Shown here: positions 9,331 through 20,113 of the stretch, piece by piece
Layout: every line of letters starts with the position of its first letter
Numbering within the stretch: position 1 is the first letter of the stretch
Assembly: GCA_963830715.1 (NCBI GenBank)
Contig: CAWHNS010000021.1
Span: forward strand, 1 to 64,000
Length of the DNA stretch: 64,000 nt
Direction: 5' to 3'
Source of the DNA: CAVVMA01 sp963830715
GTDB taxonomy: Bacteria; Desulfobacterota; Binatia; Binatales; Binataceae
Position numbers and translations under genes: made by a program
The notes under the pieces: generated by a model
Databases searched by the model: none
The model's input: only the letters and a program-made list of their open reading frames with translations
What the model was told of the DNA's origin: nothing

Positions 9331-9501
9331 ATGCTCAACAACCCGAAAACCACGATCGCGGGATATTTCCTGCTCGGCGCGGCGGTGCTCACCGTCGTCG
9401 CGCACATGATGACCGGGGCGGGAATCACCGGCGACTTGCCGGCGCTGATCGCGGCGCTCGCCGGCGTCGGCCTGGTCGCCGCCAGAGACGGCGGGCATTG
9501 A
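9331..9501 (+). CDS. Small holin-like membrane protein
   Basis: 56 aa, starting MLNNPKTTIAGYFLLGA. ATG 9331 follows a GGAAAGGGGGGGAA ribosome site. It has two hydrophobic helices (about 10-27 and 34-50) separated by a short Gly/Thr turn, and a basic and polar end. Size, topology and place beside a lysozyme fit a holin, but many small phage membrane proteins look alike. Confidence 0.6.
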   Translation: MLNNPKTTIAGYFLLGAAVLTVVAHMMTGAGITGDLPALIAALAGVGLVAARDGGH

Positions 9502-9503
9502 GG

Positions 9504-9559
9504 CCTCACCCCGCCTTCGGCACCCTCTCTCCATTCATGGAGAGGGGATTGAGGAGAGG
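9504..9559 (+). repeat. CTCTCC-type extragenic palindrome, copy 2
   Basis: Same element as 4856-4910: CCTCACCCCGCCTTCGGCAC, then the CTCTCCATTCATGGAGAG hairpin. It lies three bases after the holin-like stop and ends nine bases before the next ATG, so its GGAGAGG end may serve as ribosome site for that gene. Confidence 0.8.
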
Positions 9560-9568
9560 TTTTTTCAG

Positions 9569-10192
9569 ATGACGCAACCGACGCTGTTCTGCGGGTTCTC
9601 GATCTCGATGGGCGGCGCATTGTCGCGCCTCGAGGGCGACCTGATCCGCGACTTCGAAGACGGCGGCGGCGACGCCCCGAATCACGCCTTCCTGTTCTGG
9701 CAGGACCCGCCGACCGGCGCCTGGCTCACGCGGGGGGCGAACGCGCGCGGTATCGAGGACCTGGAGATGTCGGTGTTTCTCAAGGACCGCGCGATCGTGC
9801 GGGTCTTCGCGCCGAAGTTCGATCTGTGGGCCGACCTGCGCCTCCACGTCGCCGACCTGGGCGAGCATTACAACTACCGCGGGCTGTTCGGGATGGCCTT
9901 CGTCGAGATCCTGGAACGGCTGCGCAAGCGCCCCTGCGCCAATCTGCTCTCGGCGCGCGACGAGGTATTCTGTTCCGAGTGGATAAGCGAGCTGGTCAGG
10001 GACGCGCTGAAGCTCGGCGGCCATCCCTGGATTGCACTGCCGGACGACGCTATCGATCCAGCGACGCTGGCGGCTGCGATGGCGACGGCTCCGACGCTGT
10101 TCGACGAGCAGAGCCCGAAACCGCGCTGCTCTCGGGCTTTCGATGGGTACAGACGCGCGCAATCAAGGGCGCGTAGCAAAAGGAGAGACTGA
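9569..10192 (+). CDS. YiiX-like permuted papain-fold amidase/peptidase
   Basis: 207 aa from ATG 9569. It shows the permuted NlpC/P60 layout of YaeF/YiiX-like enzymes: an N-terminal His in NHAFLFWQD (about residue 38) and a later Cys in DEVFCSEWISEL (about residue 135), with the helix that follows. Such proteins occur in phages and bacteria and may cleave amide bonds in cell-wall peptides or lipids. The C-terminus is basic and low in structure. The next gene starts 2 bases after its stop. Substrate unknown. Confidence 0.6.
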   Translation: MTQPTLFCGFSISMGGALSRLEGDLIRDFEDGGGDAPNHAFLFWQDPPTGAWLTRGANARGIEDLEMSVFLKDRAIVRVFAPKFDLWADLRLHVADLGEHYNYRGLFGMAFVEILERLRKRPCANLLSARDEVFCSEWISELVRDALKLGGHPWIALPDDAIDPATLAAAMATAPTLFDEQSPKPRCSRAFDGYRRAQSRARSKRRD

Positions 10193-10194
10193 CG

Positions 10195-10696
10195 ATGAAA
10201 CGATCACCGTTCTTCATTCTCGCACTGGCGCTCGCGCTCGCGATCGCCGCCTGCTCGGCGATAACCGGCCGGCTCGGGCGGAATCACGCTCTGCGACGGC
10301 GTCTCGATCGCGCAGGACACCATCACCGGCGTCTCGGTCGCCGATACCGCGTTCGAAGGCTACTGCGCCACCGCCGGCGCGTCCGAGGCCGCGATCTGCG
10401 CCAAGGGCAAGGCCGCCTATACCGACTTCTGCGCCGCGCAGCCGTCAGTCGCCGCGATCCTGACTCAGGACAACGACAACAATAATCAGAGCGGCACGCT
10501 CACGCAGGCGCAGGCGCTCGCGCTGACCGCCAAAGTCGTCGCGCTCGGCGAGCTCGCCTATCTCGACTTCAATTCGTTCCCGAGCACGCAGTCGGGAGTC
10601 GCCAGATTCGCGAGGACCGGGGCAACGCCCGCGCCGACGCCGGCCGCGTGCAACATGACCGACGCGCAGATCGTCGCCGCGGTGAAGTGTCCGTAA
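10195..10696 (+). CDS. Small secreted lipoprotein of the phage lysis block (frameshifted)
   Basis: ATG 10195, with a lipoprotein signal MKRSPFFILALALALAIAAC and the lipidation Cys at residue 20. After a frame change near 10272 it reads GSGGITLCDGVSIAQDTITG and continues through a Cys-containing domain to ...AQIVAAVKCP. The TAA at 10694-10696 overlaps the next ATG (10696). About 165 aa. Function unknown; the place suggests a host-surface modifying or lysis-accessory lipoprotein. Confidence 0.5.
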
Positions 10697-11468
10697 TGCC
10701 GATTCGCAAAGCCTACGGATGGACCCGCCGATCTGCCGCGCCGCGTGCCGCATTTGGCGCGCGCGGTGCTGGCGGGCGCGACGCTGCCGGAGGTGCTGAA
10801 TCTCGGCGGGCGCGGCGGCGCATTCCCGCCGCCCTACGACCAGGGCAATCTCGGCGCGTGCACCGCCAACGCGATCGCGGGCGCGGTCGAGTATCTCCAG
10901 CGCAAGGAGGGTCTCCAGGTCTTCATCCCGTCGCGGCTGGCGATCTACTTCTGGGAGCGCGCGAGGCTCGGCACGCAAGCCTCCGACTCGGGAGCGCCGA
11001 TCGTCGATTCGGTCGAGACCGTCAACTCGATCGGCAGCGCCGCCCGAGCCGCTCTGGCCGTACGACGTCGCGAAGTTCAAGCTCGCGCCGCCCGAGAGCG
11101 TCAAGCAGGCCGCGTCGCGGGACCGCCTGATGGGCTTCGCGGCGGTCGATCAGAAGATCGACGCGATCCGCGAGGCGCTGTTCGCGAAGTATCCGGTGAT
11201 CTTCGGGATGACGGTCTATCAGAGCTTCGAGTCTGACGCGGTGGCGAAGAGCGGGATCGTGCCGATGCCGGCTGCGGACGAGGCGATCGTGGGCGGCCAC
11301 TGCATGGTGATCACCGGCTACGAGCACGGCTACCAGTTGTTCATCGTGCGCAACTCGTGGGGTATGGACTGGGGAATCGACGGCCAGTGCCTGATCCCGT
11401 ATGACTACCTGACCAACCCCGACCTGGCCGACGCGTTTTTCGCGCTGAGCCTGGTCCGTCAGAGCTGA
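10696..11468 (+). CDS. Papain-family (C1) cysteine peptidase (frameshifted)
   Basis: ATG 10696 (MPIRKAYG) in a TAATG overlap. Frame changes near 10715 and 11040 are needed. The catalytic set of C1 peptidases is complete: oxyanion Gln and nucleophile Cys in YDQGNLGACTANA, His in GGHCMVITGYEHG, and Asn in RNSWGMDWG. About 255 aa. It closes the phage-like block; no signal peptide is visible. Papain-like peptidases encoded next to phage lysis genes are rare, so this may be a cargo gene. Confidence 0.75.
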
Positions 11469-11524
11469 CGCCTTCCAGACCGCGATCGCGAGCGCCGGTA
11501 CCGCGATCACCTCGACGATTCCCA

Positions 11525-11563
11525 TCCCCTCGCGCGCCTTCAGATGCGCGGGGGCGAGGGCTT
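11525..11563 (+). terminator. Candidate hairpin after the phage-like block
   Basis: CCCCTCGCGCGC and GCGCGGGGGCGAGGG can pair around a short loop, about 60 bases after the peptidase stop. There is no clear T run, so intrinsic termination is not certain. Confidence 0.35.
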
Positions 11564-11661
11564 CATCTGACAGCTATGCTCGTGATCAATCCGACCCCCC
11601 CTTCGATGGCGACTCCCTGCTAACCTTGTATAGACTCAGGTTGGCCCGGCGTGGCTCGCTG

Positions 11662-13275
<1,614 letters not shown>

Positions 13276-13407
13276 CCACCCATTTGGAAAAGTTGTCATT
13301 CTGAGCCGAGGCGATGGCGCAAGGCGGGGAATCTACCCGAAGCTACTGGCATCAGCTTACGCAAAGCTCTCGATAGAAGCACTGTTCATCGGTGTTAGTC
13401 TGTGGTT
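13276..13407. other. Intergenic region with a REP-like fragment
   Basis: Between two converging genes. At 13293-13340 it reads GTTGTCATTCTGAGCCGAGG..., similar to the TGTCATTCTGAGCG-type interspersed elements found in many genomes, here only as one arm. Nothing else is recognised. Confidence 0.45.
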
Positions 13408-15100
13408 TCAGGGTTGTCGCTTCAGCAGCACCATCTCACCGCTGCCGTCCAGTTCGGTCGGATTACTGATTAGTACAATAGTATACCGCTCGCGCTGCGC
13501 ACGCGCCATTCGATAGTAGATGTCGCGCCAGCAAATGAGGTAGTCGGGTGGTTCGGGATCGGTCGTGCGGACGATCGGGATACTCCGGCCGCTGTAGAAC
13601 GCGACATCGTAGTTGAGAGCCTGCAGGTATCCGACCCTGTCGCGGCCCACGATCGACATCGCGCCCGCCGCGAAGCCGGCCAGCGCCTGCGTGTTGGCAA
13701 GCGCGGGCACCACGAAAAGGTTTGCCGCCAGCGTGATACATCCGACCCCTGATGCGACCGCGGCGATCGCCGCCTCGATCGGGGGCCGGACGGCGATTAG
13801 ATAGACGCCGGCGCCGGCGACCCCGAGCGGCACAAGGGCCGCGATTATCGAGTAGGCGCGGATAGAGTGCCGCAAGTCCGGAATGAAGGCGGGAGTGGTT
13901 ATACTCAGTCGGGCGAGTATCGACGCGAAAATCGGCGCGCTCATATACAACATTGCGAGTGCGACGATGCTGCCGAGAGCCGCCGCTATGAAGACCAGAC
14001 CGGCGGCCGACGCAAATACCGTGCTCCAGATCGAGCGAACGCCGAGCTTGGGGTCGTCGGTCAGCGAAACTGCGATTAAGGAGGTCAGGGCGGGATAGAG
14101 CGCGAGCAGATAGACGCCGCGTTTGCTCGCGGAGAAGTTGTAGAAAACCAATACGGTCAGGAACCAACAGAGAAGATAGCGGACCCGCGGGCCGACCCGC
14201 ACTTGCGTCGGCGCGAGACGGATCGCGCAGATCGGAATCAGCAGCGTCCAGGGCATGAAGCCGGCCAGGAGGGCGAAGCTCGATGTAATAGAAAGGATGG
14301 GCGTGTCCCTCGTGGAATTGCGGACCGCCCAGGAAGCGCGTCACGTTCTCAGCCAGAAGCTGCTTGCGGATAAAGTCCATGCCGCCGATGTATGCGGCAG
14401 CCAGGTACCATCCGCCGCCCACGATCGCCACGATCGCTGCGCCGATCGGAAGATGGATCAGGCGAATAACATCCCATCGCCGCTCGGTGGCGACCCACAA
14501 AACGGCGACTGCGGCAGGCAGCGCCAGTCCGACCGGCCCCTTGGTGAGAACCGCCGCGGAGATCGCGAGGTAGAGAACGATCCATCGGCGCGACAAGCCC
14601 TCGGCAATCGAGACGAACTCGAAGAACGCGATCGTCATGAAGAAAGTGAGCGTCGTGTCGACCCGCGTTCCAGTCCCGGCCTGGAGGTACTGGAAGGACG
14701 TGGCGAGCATCAGCGCGGACAGCATCGCGCTTCGATCGTCGAACAGGCGCCGGAGGTAACCGTAGCAGGCGAGGATTCCGGCGATCGCGAGGAGGGCCGA
14801 CGGGAGCCGCACCGTCCATTCATCGACGTGCCCCGCCGCGATCGATACGAGCGCGGCTAGCCAGTGCATCATCAGCGGCTTGGATGGAATCTCGACCCCG
14901 GCGCGCATCGGCAGAATCCATCCGCCGCCGTGGACGATATCGAAGATCGTCACCGCCTCGCGCGGTTCGCCTTTGGTGTATAGCGGGTATCCGCCGAGAT
15001 TGACGAGGTAAAGGATCGCGCCGCCGGCGATCAGGATCGGAATCGCGAACCGGGGCGCGGCGGCGTCTGCAAACGATCGCGGCCCGGCGCGCCGGCTCAA
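13408..15100 (-). CDS. ArnT/PMT-like membrane glycosyltransferase (frameshifted)
   Basis: TTG start at 15100. The N-terminal part has a first membrane helix, then the periplasmic motif YPLYTKGEPREAV, the conserved acidic loop of ArnT-type (GT83/PMT fold) enzymes that use polyprenyl-phosphate sugars. Many membrane helices follow. The sense reading changes frame near 14265 (FYYIEL to GFMPWTLLIPICA) and continues with four to five more helices and a soluble C-terminal part ending GEMVLLKRQP. About 564 aa in all, normal for the family. Likely adds a sugar to lipid A or another envelope acceptor; the exact acceptor is not known. Confidence 0.7.
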
Positions 15101-15116
15101 AACAGTCAGGAGCCTG

Positions 15117-15320
15117 CTAATACTGCTTGTTCACGACCACGCGGCCGTTGTCGTCGTAGCAGTAGGTCTCGCCCTGGTTCTCGTCGCGGGTCTTTTTGTG
15201 GGAGCCGTCGCAGAACGGCTTGTTCTTCGACAGGCCGCATCCGCAGATATAGGCCGGAAGCTCGGTGCCTTCGGGAATTTCGTACGGTCCGTTCTTGTCG
15301 TGTCTGACCAGTCGCGCCAT
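15117..15320 (-). CDS. CDGSH-type iron-sulfur protein
   Basis: 67 aa. It contains the complete cluster motif CGCGLSKNKPFCDGSH (C-x-C-x2-S-x3-P-x-C-D-G-S-H), which binds a 2Fe-2S cluster with three Cys and one His. Single-domain bacterial form. It lies 16 bases upstream of the glycosyltransferase TTG and may be cotranscribed. Role in electron transfer or redox sensing is inferred from the family. Confidence 0.85.
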   Translation of the reverse strand: MARLVRHDKNGPYEIPEGTELPAYICGCGLSKNKPFCDGSHKKTRDENQGETYCYDDNGRVVVNKQY

Positions 15321-15439
15321 TGGAGAATTCCTCGCGTTTGTTTCCGTAACCCGAGATTTGGTCGAAGTGGCTCGATGCTGAGCGTCACTAAAGACCAGCG
15401 ATGGGGTTTAGTCAACTGTCAAAGGGCGCCGGGTGGCGG

Positions 15440-15456
15440 CGGTCTTGCGAAGACCG
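15440..15456 (-). terminator. Hairpin downstream of selB
   Basis: CGGTCTTGCGAAGACCG forms a perfect 7-bp stem with a 3-base loop, 25 bases after the SelB stop. No T run follows on the minus strand, so it may be Rho-assisted or only an RNA 3' end stabiliser. Confidence 0.35.
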
Positions 15457-15480
15457 GCCTTCCCATGCGCGCGATCCAGC

Positions 15481-17412
15481 CTAGACGGCCTTCGCGCGCA
15501 GGCGGCGCGCATCGCCGACGCGGGTCGTTACGCCTGAATGGTCGAAATAGTCGAGCAGCGCGATCGCATACTTGCGCGAAGCACCGAGCAGGTCGCGGTA
15601 GGTTGCGGCGGTTATATCGGGATTCGCGCCCAGATGCTCGACCAGCCGCGAGCGAGCGGCTTCCAGTGCGCCGCGCTCGAAGTAGAGATCGGTCGCGACC
15701 TTGACCAGCCGTCCTTGCCGTTCGAGCGTGGAGAGCAGCGCCTTGAGCCGCGCGATTTCCGCTGGCGCCAGCTTCAGCGTTTCGATTAGCTGCTTCAGAT
15801 CGGGCGGCTGAAAGCCTGCCTCGCCGAGCGTCTGTTCGATCTGGGCGGCGAGCCGGCCGTCGTCGACGTCGAGCTGGATGCGATGGGACTTGAGCCGCAG
15901 CGCGCTCTCTTCGCGCACGATCTCCGATTCGCGCGCGAGGCGATCGACCAGCGCGCGGAACGATCGCGCGGCGACCTCGTACGGCAGCCGCTCCCTCATC
16001 GCTTCCATCTCCATCCCGGGCGCCAGCGGATTGCTGCGATGGTGCGCCGAGAGCGCTTCGAGTGTGAAGCGCTTCAACTCTTCCCACTTGGTCCGGGTCG
16101 TGAATCCCTCCTCGTCGCCGAGGGAGAGCTTTACGAAGCGGGCGTCTTGGAGGGCGTCCTCGACCTCGTGCCGTGGCGCGTTGAGAAGCTGGGCGACCCG
16201 GATTGTGGTCAGGGCGAAACTCTCTTGCAGGTTCAGCAACGCCTCGACCGCCGCCGGCCCCGAGGACGAGCGCAGCGCTTTGACTCTTTCGACATACAGT
16301 TCGACTGGTCTGCGGATGCGCCTGCCGTCGGGATTGAGCACCACGCCGCCGCCGAGCGTGCGCAGGTTGGTCTCGTCCCGAATCACGAACCGATCGCCGA
16401 ACAGCGCGACCACCGGATCGTTGAGCACAAGCTGGACCAGGCCGCTTTGCTTCGGCGCGATCTCGCCGCCCGGCTCCAGCAGGATCATCCGGCCGATTGT
16501 CTCGCTGGCGCCGATGAAGAAACGAAGACGGCTGTTGTTCTTGAGCGGCCGTTTTGCGGCCGGCCGCAGCTCGATTGCCGCGTCCAGACGCGAGGTCGTG
16601 ATGTCAAGCCCGTGGTCGGCCAGCACGTTACCGCGTTCGAGTGTGACCCGCTCTGCGCCGGCCAGATTGAGCGCGACCCGCTGGCAGAGCCCCGCGCTCT
16701 CGACCGACTCGCCGTGCACCTGGATCGAGCGCACGCGCACCTCTGAGCCGCCGGGGAGCGCGCGCAATCGATCGCCAACGCGCACCTCGGAGCCCATCGC
16801 AGTTCCCGTCACGACGGTCCCGTGGCCCTTGATCACGAATGCGCGATCGAGCGGCAGGCGAAAGATCCCGGTCCGACGGCGCGCCTCGAAACCGTCGAGC
16901 TGGCGCGCGATCTCGGCGCGCAGATCATCGAGTCCCGCGCCGGATATCGCCGAAACCGCGATCACCGGCGCGCCGGCCAGGCGCGTACCGTCGGCGAGCA
17001 GTTCGATCTCCTCCCGCACCTCGGCCAGGCGGTGCGAATCGGCCAGGTCGGCCTTGGTGATCACAAAGATTCCGCGCGACGTGCCGAGCAGATGCAGGAT
17101 ATCGAGATGCTCCTCGCTCTGCGGCATCACCCCGTCGTCGGCGGCGACCGTAAAGAGCACCAGATCGATTCCGTGCGCGCCGGCGAGCATGTTGCGGATG
17201 AAGCGTTCGTGGCCAGGTACATCGACCACGCCCGCGCGCGCGCCGTTGGGCAGGGTGAAATAGGCGAAGCCCAGGTCGATCGAGATGCCGCGCTCCTTCT
17301 CCTCTTTGAGGCGGTCGGTGTCCTGCCCGGTCAGCGCCTTGATCAGCGCGGTCTTGCCGTGATCGATATGGCCTGCCGTGCCAATGATGGCGTGCGTTAG
17401 CGGCGATGCCAT
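15481..17412 (-). CDS. selB: Selenocysteine-specific elongation factor SelB
   Basis: 643 aa from the ATG at 17412 (MASPLTHAIIGTAGHIDHGKT); a start at 17448 would add 12 residues of non-family sequence. The GTPase domain has G1 GHIDHGKT, G3 DVPGHE and G4 TKADL. Two EF-Tu-like beta-barrels follow, then the C-terminal winged-helix repeats typical of SelB (about 360-643) that bind the SECIS hairpin. It delivers Sec-tRNA to UGA codons. It follows an SDR gene by 48 bases on the same strand. No selA, selD or tRNA-Sec is in the window, and no gene here needs an in-frame UGA. Confidence 0.93.
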   Translation of the reverse strand: MASPLTHAIIGTAGHIDHGKTALIKALTGQDTDRLKEEKERGISIDLGFAYFTLPNGARAGVVDVPGHERFIRNMLAGAHGIDLVLFTVAADDGVMPQSEEHLDILHLLGTSRGIFVITKADLADSHRLAEVREEIELLADGTRLAGAPVIAVSAISGAGLDDLRAEIARQLDGFEARRRTGIFRLPLDRAFVIKGHGTVVTGTAMGSEVRVGDRLRALPGGSEVRVRSIQVHGESVESAGLCQRVALNLAGAERVTLERGNVLADHGLDITTSRLDAAIELRPAAKRPLKNNSRLRFFIGASETIGRMILLEPGGEIAPKQSGLVQLVLNDPVVALFGDRFVIRDETNLRTLGGGVVLNPDGRRIRRPVELYVERVKALRSSSGPAAVEALLNLQESFALTTIRVAQLLNAPRHEVEDALQDARFVKLSLGDEEGFTTRTKWEELKRFTLEALSAHHRSNPLAPGMEMEAMRERLPYEVAARSFRALVDRLARESEIVREESALRLKSHRIQLDVDDGRLAAQIEQTLGEAGFQPPDLKQLIETLKLAPAEIARLKALLSTLERQGRLVKVATDLYFERGALEAARSRLVEHLGANPDITAATYRDLLGASRKYAIALLDYFDHSGVTTRVGDARRLRAKAV

Positions 17413-17460
17413 CGATAAGTGCCTCGTCGCAAAGACGCCGCCGACCACGACGCCCGCGCA

Positions 17461-18219
17461 CTAAATAACGTAACCGCCGTTGGGGCTCACGACCTGGCCG
17501 ACCATGAACGACGAATCGTCACAGGCCAGGAACAGCGCCGCCGCCGCGATCTCGCGCGGCTCGCCGAACCGCCCGATCGGCGTCATCGAGATGACTTGAT
17601 CGCGTATCGGCCCGGTAATCGGCGCCGTCATCGGCGTTTCGATGAAGCCCGGCGCGATGCAATTGACCAGGATGCCGCTGGCAACCACCTCGCGCGCGAC
17701 CGACCTGGTGAACGAGATTATTCCGCCCTTGGCCGCGCAGTACGCCGCCGCAAACGGCAATCCGGTCGTGCCCGCGATCGATCCGAGGTTGATGATCCGC
17801 CCTGATCGATTCGGGATCATCACCTTCAATGCCTCGCGCGTGCAGTAAAAGGTCGCGTCGAGATGCGTCGATAGCATCTCATGCCACGCCTCGTCGGTAA
17901 CGTCCTGCGTGCCGCCGAACTCATCAACGCCCCGGCTCCGCCCGATGCCGGCGTTGTTGACGAGCACGTCGATCGTGCCGAAGGCGGAAATGAACGCGGC
18001 GAACATTTTCTTCACGGCCGCGCTGCTGGAGACATCGGCGACCAGCGTCACCGCCTTTGCGCCCGTCGCGGCTACCTCGGTAGTGACGTTCTGCGCGGAT
18101 TCCGGACGGATGTCGTTCACGCCGATTTTGGCGCCCTCGCGGGCGAAGGTCAGCGCCATCTCGCGCCCCAGGCCCGAGCCTGCGCCGGTAATCAATATCG
18201 CCTTGTTGTTGAGCTTCAT
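17461..18219 (-). CDS. Short-chain dehydrogenase/reductase (FabG-like)
   Basis: 252 aa from ATG 18219; a TTG at 18234 is possible. Classical SDR: cofactor motif TGAGSGLG (residue 11 on), NNAG, active-site Ser in GSIAG, and Tyr/Lys in YCAAKGG, with end motif PNGGYVI. Oxidises or reduces an alcohol/ketone with NAD(P). It is last in the run TPR-MTO-SCO1-SDR, which may point to a role with the methanethiol pathway or simply to shared transcription. Confidence 0.85.
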   Translation of the reverse strand: MKLNNKAILITGAGSGLGREMALTFAREGAKIGVNDIRPESAQNVTTEVAATGAKAVTLVADVSSSAAVKKMFAAFISAFGTIDVLVNNAGIGRSRGVDEFGGTQDVTDEAWHEMLSTHLDATFYCTREALKVMIPNRSGRIINLGSIAGTTGLPFAAAYCAAKGGIISFTRSVAREVVASGILVNCIAPGFIETPMTAPITGPIRDQVISMTPIGRFGEPREIAAAALFLACDDSSFMVGQVVSPNGGYVI

Positions 18220-18230
18220 TGCGATCGCAC

Positions 18231-18878
18231 TCAATTGGCCTGGCGCCGCTCGGCGAGCAGGCTATTCACGTCGCGCTCGACGCGCGCCGGATCAAGGAAA
18301 GACACGGAGTAGATCTGCCGGATGCTGCCGGCAGCGTCGATCAAATAGACACGGCTCACGTGGTCGAAGTCCCCGCTCGGCCGTCGGGTGACGTGGAAGT
18401 CGTAGCGATCGAGCACGTCTGCCACCTGCTGCGGAGAGCCGGTCAGGAACAGCCACCATCGCGGGTCCGCCCCGACCGAGCGCGAGTACGTCGCGAGCCA
18501 TGCCGGAGTATCGCGCACCGGGTCAAATGAGATCGACACCATGCGCAGTCCATTTCCCAGTACGCCGGCGCCGCCCCCGAAGCGCTTTGCGATTGACTCC
18601 ATTCGCTCGGTGACCATCGGGCAAACGGTCGTGCAATGGGTATACATGAAGGCCAGCAATACGACGCTGCCTTTCAGACCCGGTGAATTCACTGCGTGTC
18701 CCTGCTGATCGATCAGTGCGAAGCCCGGTGCCTGCTCGATGATCGGCAAGTAACCGCCGGCGAAAGCGCCTGGAGCGGCTGCGCAGATCGCGAGCGCGAC
18801 AACCACCTGCGCCCGCCGGCGAATCAAGGCGCGGGCGCGTGAGAGGCGATTCACGGCCGTTTTTCTCGAGCCGCTCAA
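18231..18878 (-). CDS. SCO1/SenC family copper chaperone
   Basis: 215 aa. The TTG start at 18878 overlaps the MTO stop (18875-18877); a GTG at 18854 is the alternative. N-terminal membrane anchor or signal (about 22-40), then a thioredoxin fold with the copper site C-x3-C in HCTTVCPMV and the distal His in DHVSRVYLID. SCO proteins load copper onto periplasmic or membrane enzymes. Known methanethiol oxidases need copper and their genes often carry a SCO1/SenC neighbour, so it likely matures the adjacent MTO. Confidence 0.88.
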   Translation of the reverse strand: MSGSRKTAVNRLSRARALIRRRAQVVVALAICAAAPGAFAGGYLPIIEQAPGFALIDQQGHAVNSPGLKGSVVLLAFMYTHCTTVCPMVTERMESIAKRFGGGAGVLGNGLRMVSISFDPVRDTPAWLATYSRSVGADPRWWLFLTGSPQQVADVLDRYDFHVTRRPSGDFDHVSRVYLIDAAGSIRQIYSVSFLDPARVERDVNSLLAERRQAN

Positions 18879-20113
18879 TTCTCGAGCATGTCGTGCGGGC
18901 GCATCGGGCCGCCGGGCAGGCTGCTGAAATCCACCATGAAGTCCGGATCGACTCGCATCATGCCCTTGTCATCGATCCGGACCATCTTGAGCCAGAACTT
19001 GTTCGGTCCGAAGTCCGCGGTCGAGAGCAGCGAATTGGTGACGTACATCCGCTGCCCATCGAACGAGATGTTCATCATGTTCGGATGGTTTCCGATCTCG
19101 ACCTCGGAATGAAGCTTCACATGGTCGGGATCCGAGATGTCGAACTGCTGGACGTAGCCGGTTCCGAAACTGGTCGAATAGATATAGCGGTCGGCGGCGT
19201 CCTGGCGGAGATCGGCCGGCAGCGGACGGGTCTTGATCGCGAGCTTCGCGTCGAACGTGCCGTCGCCCTTCTGCTTCCACATCCAGATCGAATCGCCGAG
19301 CAGGCAGTTCACGAAGCCGTAGTTATGGCCGGGCTGGCGCGCCCACCTTATCTCCAGCGGCGATTTGTCGGTGTGCGCGATCTGAATCGGCTTCATCTGC
19401 TGGAAGTCCCAGAAAACCAGCGTGTCGCCGAAATGGCCCTTGTCCATGTCGGGGAACGGCTTGCGGAAGTTGTCGAGCGGCGTGAACGACGAGGTCACCA
19501 TCCGCTGGATTTCCGGCTTGACCCCGGCGTCGTAGCCGTATGGCGCGTCCTTGGGCAGATAGACCGTGCGGATGTACTTGCCGGCGTTGGTGAACTCGGC
19601 GAAGCCCGCGGGAACGTCATCGTTGGCGTTTCCGAGTGACGTGATCAGCATCCGGCCCGGCAGCGCGTACAGCGAATGGGGCGAAGTGAGGCCGGTGGTC
19701 TTCTTGAAATCGATCGTCCGGAGCAGTTTGGGCGACGTGGGATCGGTCGCGACGTTGAAGAGGTAGAGCTTGCTGGTGAAGAGCGTCGCGCCGAAGATGT
19801 AACGCCTATCGTCGGTGAAGCCGAAGTGATGGGTCTCGTTGTTCTTCGAGCCGAGATCGATCGTGCGCAGCAGTTTGCCGTAAGTCTTCGAGGCGCGGTT
19901 GACGTTGACCACCGCCATCACGTCGTCGTTCTTGCCGGTCGCGTCGAGGCACCATACGTAGAGAATCTTCTCCGGGCGGTCCAGCGTTTTCTCGAACGGC
20001 GACTGGCAGATGTCCGCGCGCGAGATCGGGACCAGCGCGGCCAGCGCCGCCGCGGCAACCGCGGCGAAGGTGGCGAACCTGACGCTCGACTTAAATGCGG
20101 TAGGCTGATTCAT
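18875..20113 (-). CDS. mtoX: Methanethiol oxidase (SBP56/SELENBP1 family)
   Basis: 412 aa from ATG 20113, in an ATGA overlap with the TPR gene. A Sec-type signal peptide (about 1-33, ending ISRA) gives periplasmic placement. The rest is a full-length beta-propeller of the selenium-binding protein 56 family: KILYVWCLDATGKNDDVMAV, ETHHFGFTDDRRYIFGA, SPHSLYALPG, EIGNHPNMMNISFDGQRMYV. The bacterial members oxidise methanethiol to formaldehyde, H2S and H2O2 with copper. The SCO1 neighbour supports this. The family name selenium-binding does not imply a selenocysteine residue. Confidence 0.85.
   Translation of the reverse strand: MNQPTAFKSSVRFATFAAVAAAALAALVPISRADICQSPFEKTLDRPEKILYVWCLDATGKNDDVMAVVNVNRASKTYGKLLRTIDLGSKNNETHHFGFTDDRRYIFGATLFTSKLYLFNVATDPTSPKLLRTIDFKKTTGLTSPHSLYALPGRMLITSLGNANDDVPAGFAEFTNAGKYIRTVYLPKDAPYGYDAGVKPEIQRMVTSSFTPLDNFRKPFPDMDKGHFGDTLVFWDFQQMKPIQIAHTDKSPLEIRWARQPGHNYGFVNCLLGDSIWMWKQKGDGTFDAKLAIKTRPLPADLRQDAADRYIYSTSFGTGYVQQFDISDPDHVKLHSEVEIGNHPNMMNISFDGQRMYVTNSLLSTADFGPNKFWLKMVRIDDKGMMRVDPDFMVDFSSLPGGPMRPHDMLEN

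Noticed and set aside
18875..20113. Methanethiol oxidase as a selenoprotein served by the nearby SelB
   Set aside because: The gene has no in-frame UGA; the family name comes from selenium binding, and the two genes are separated by two others.
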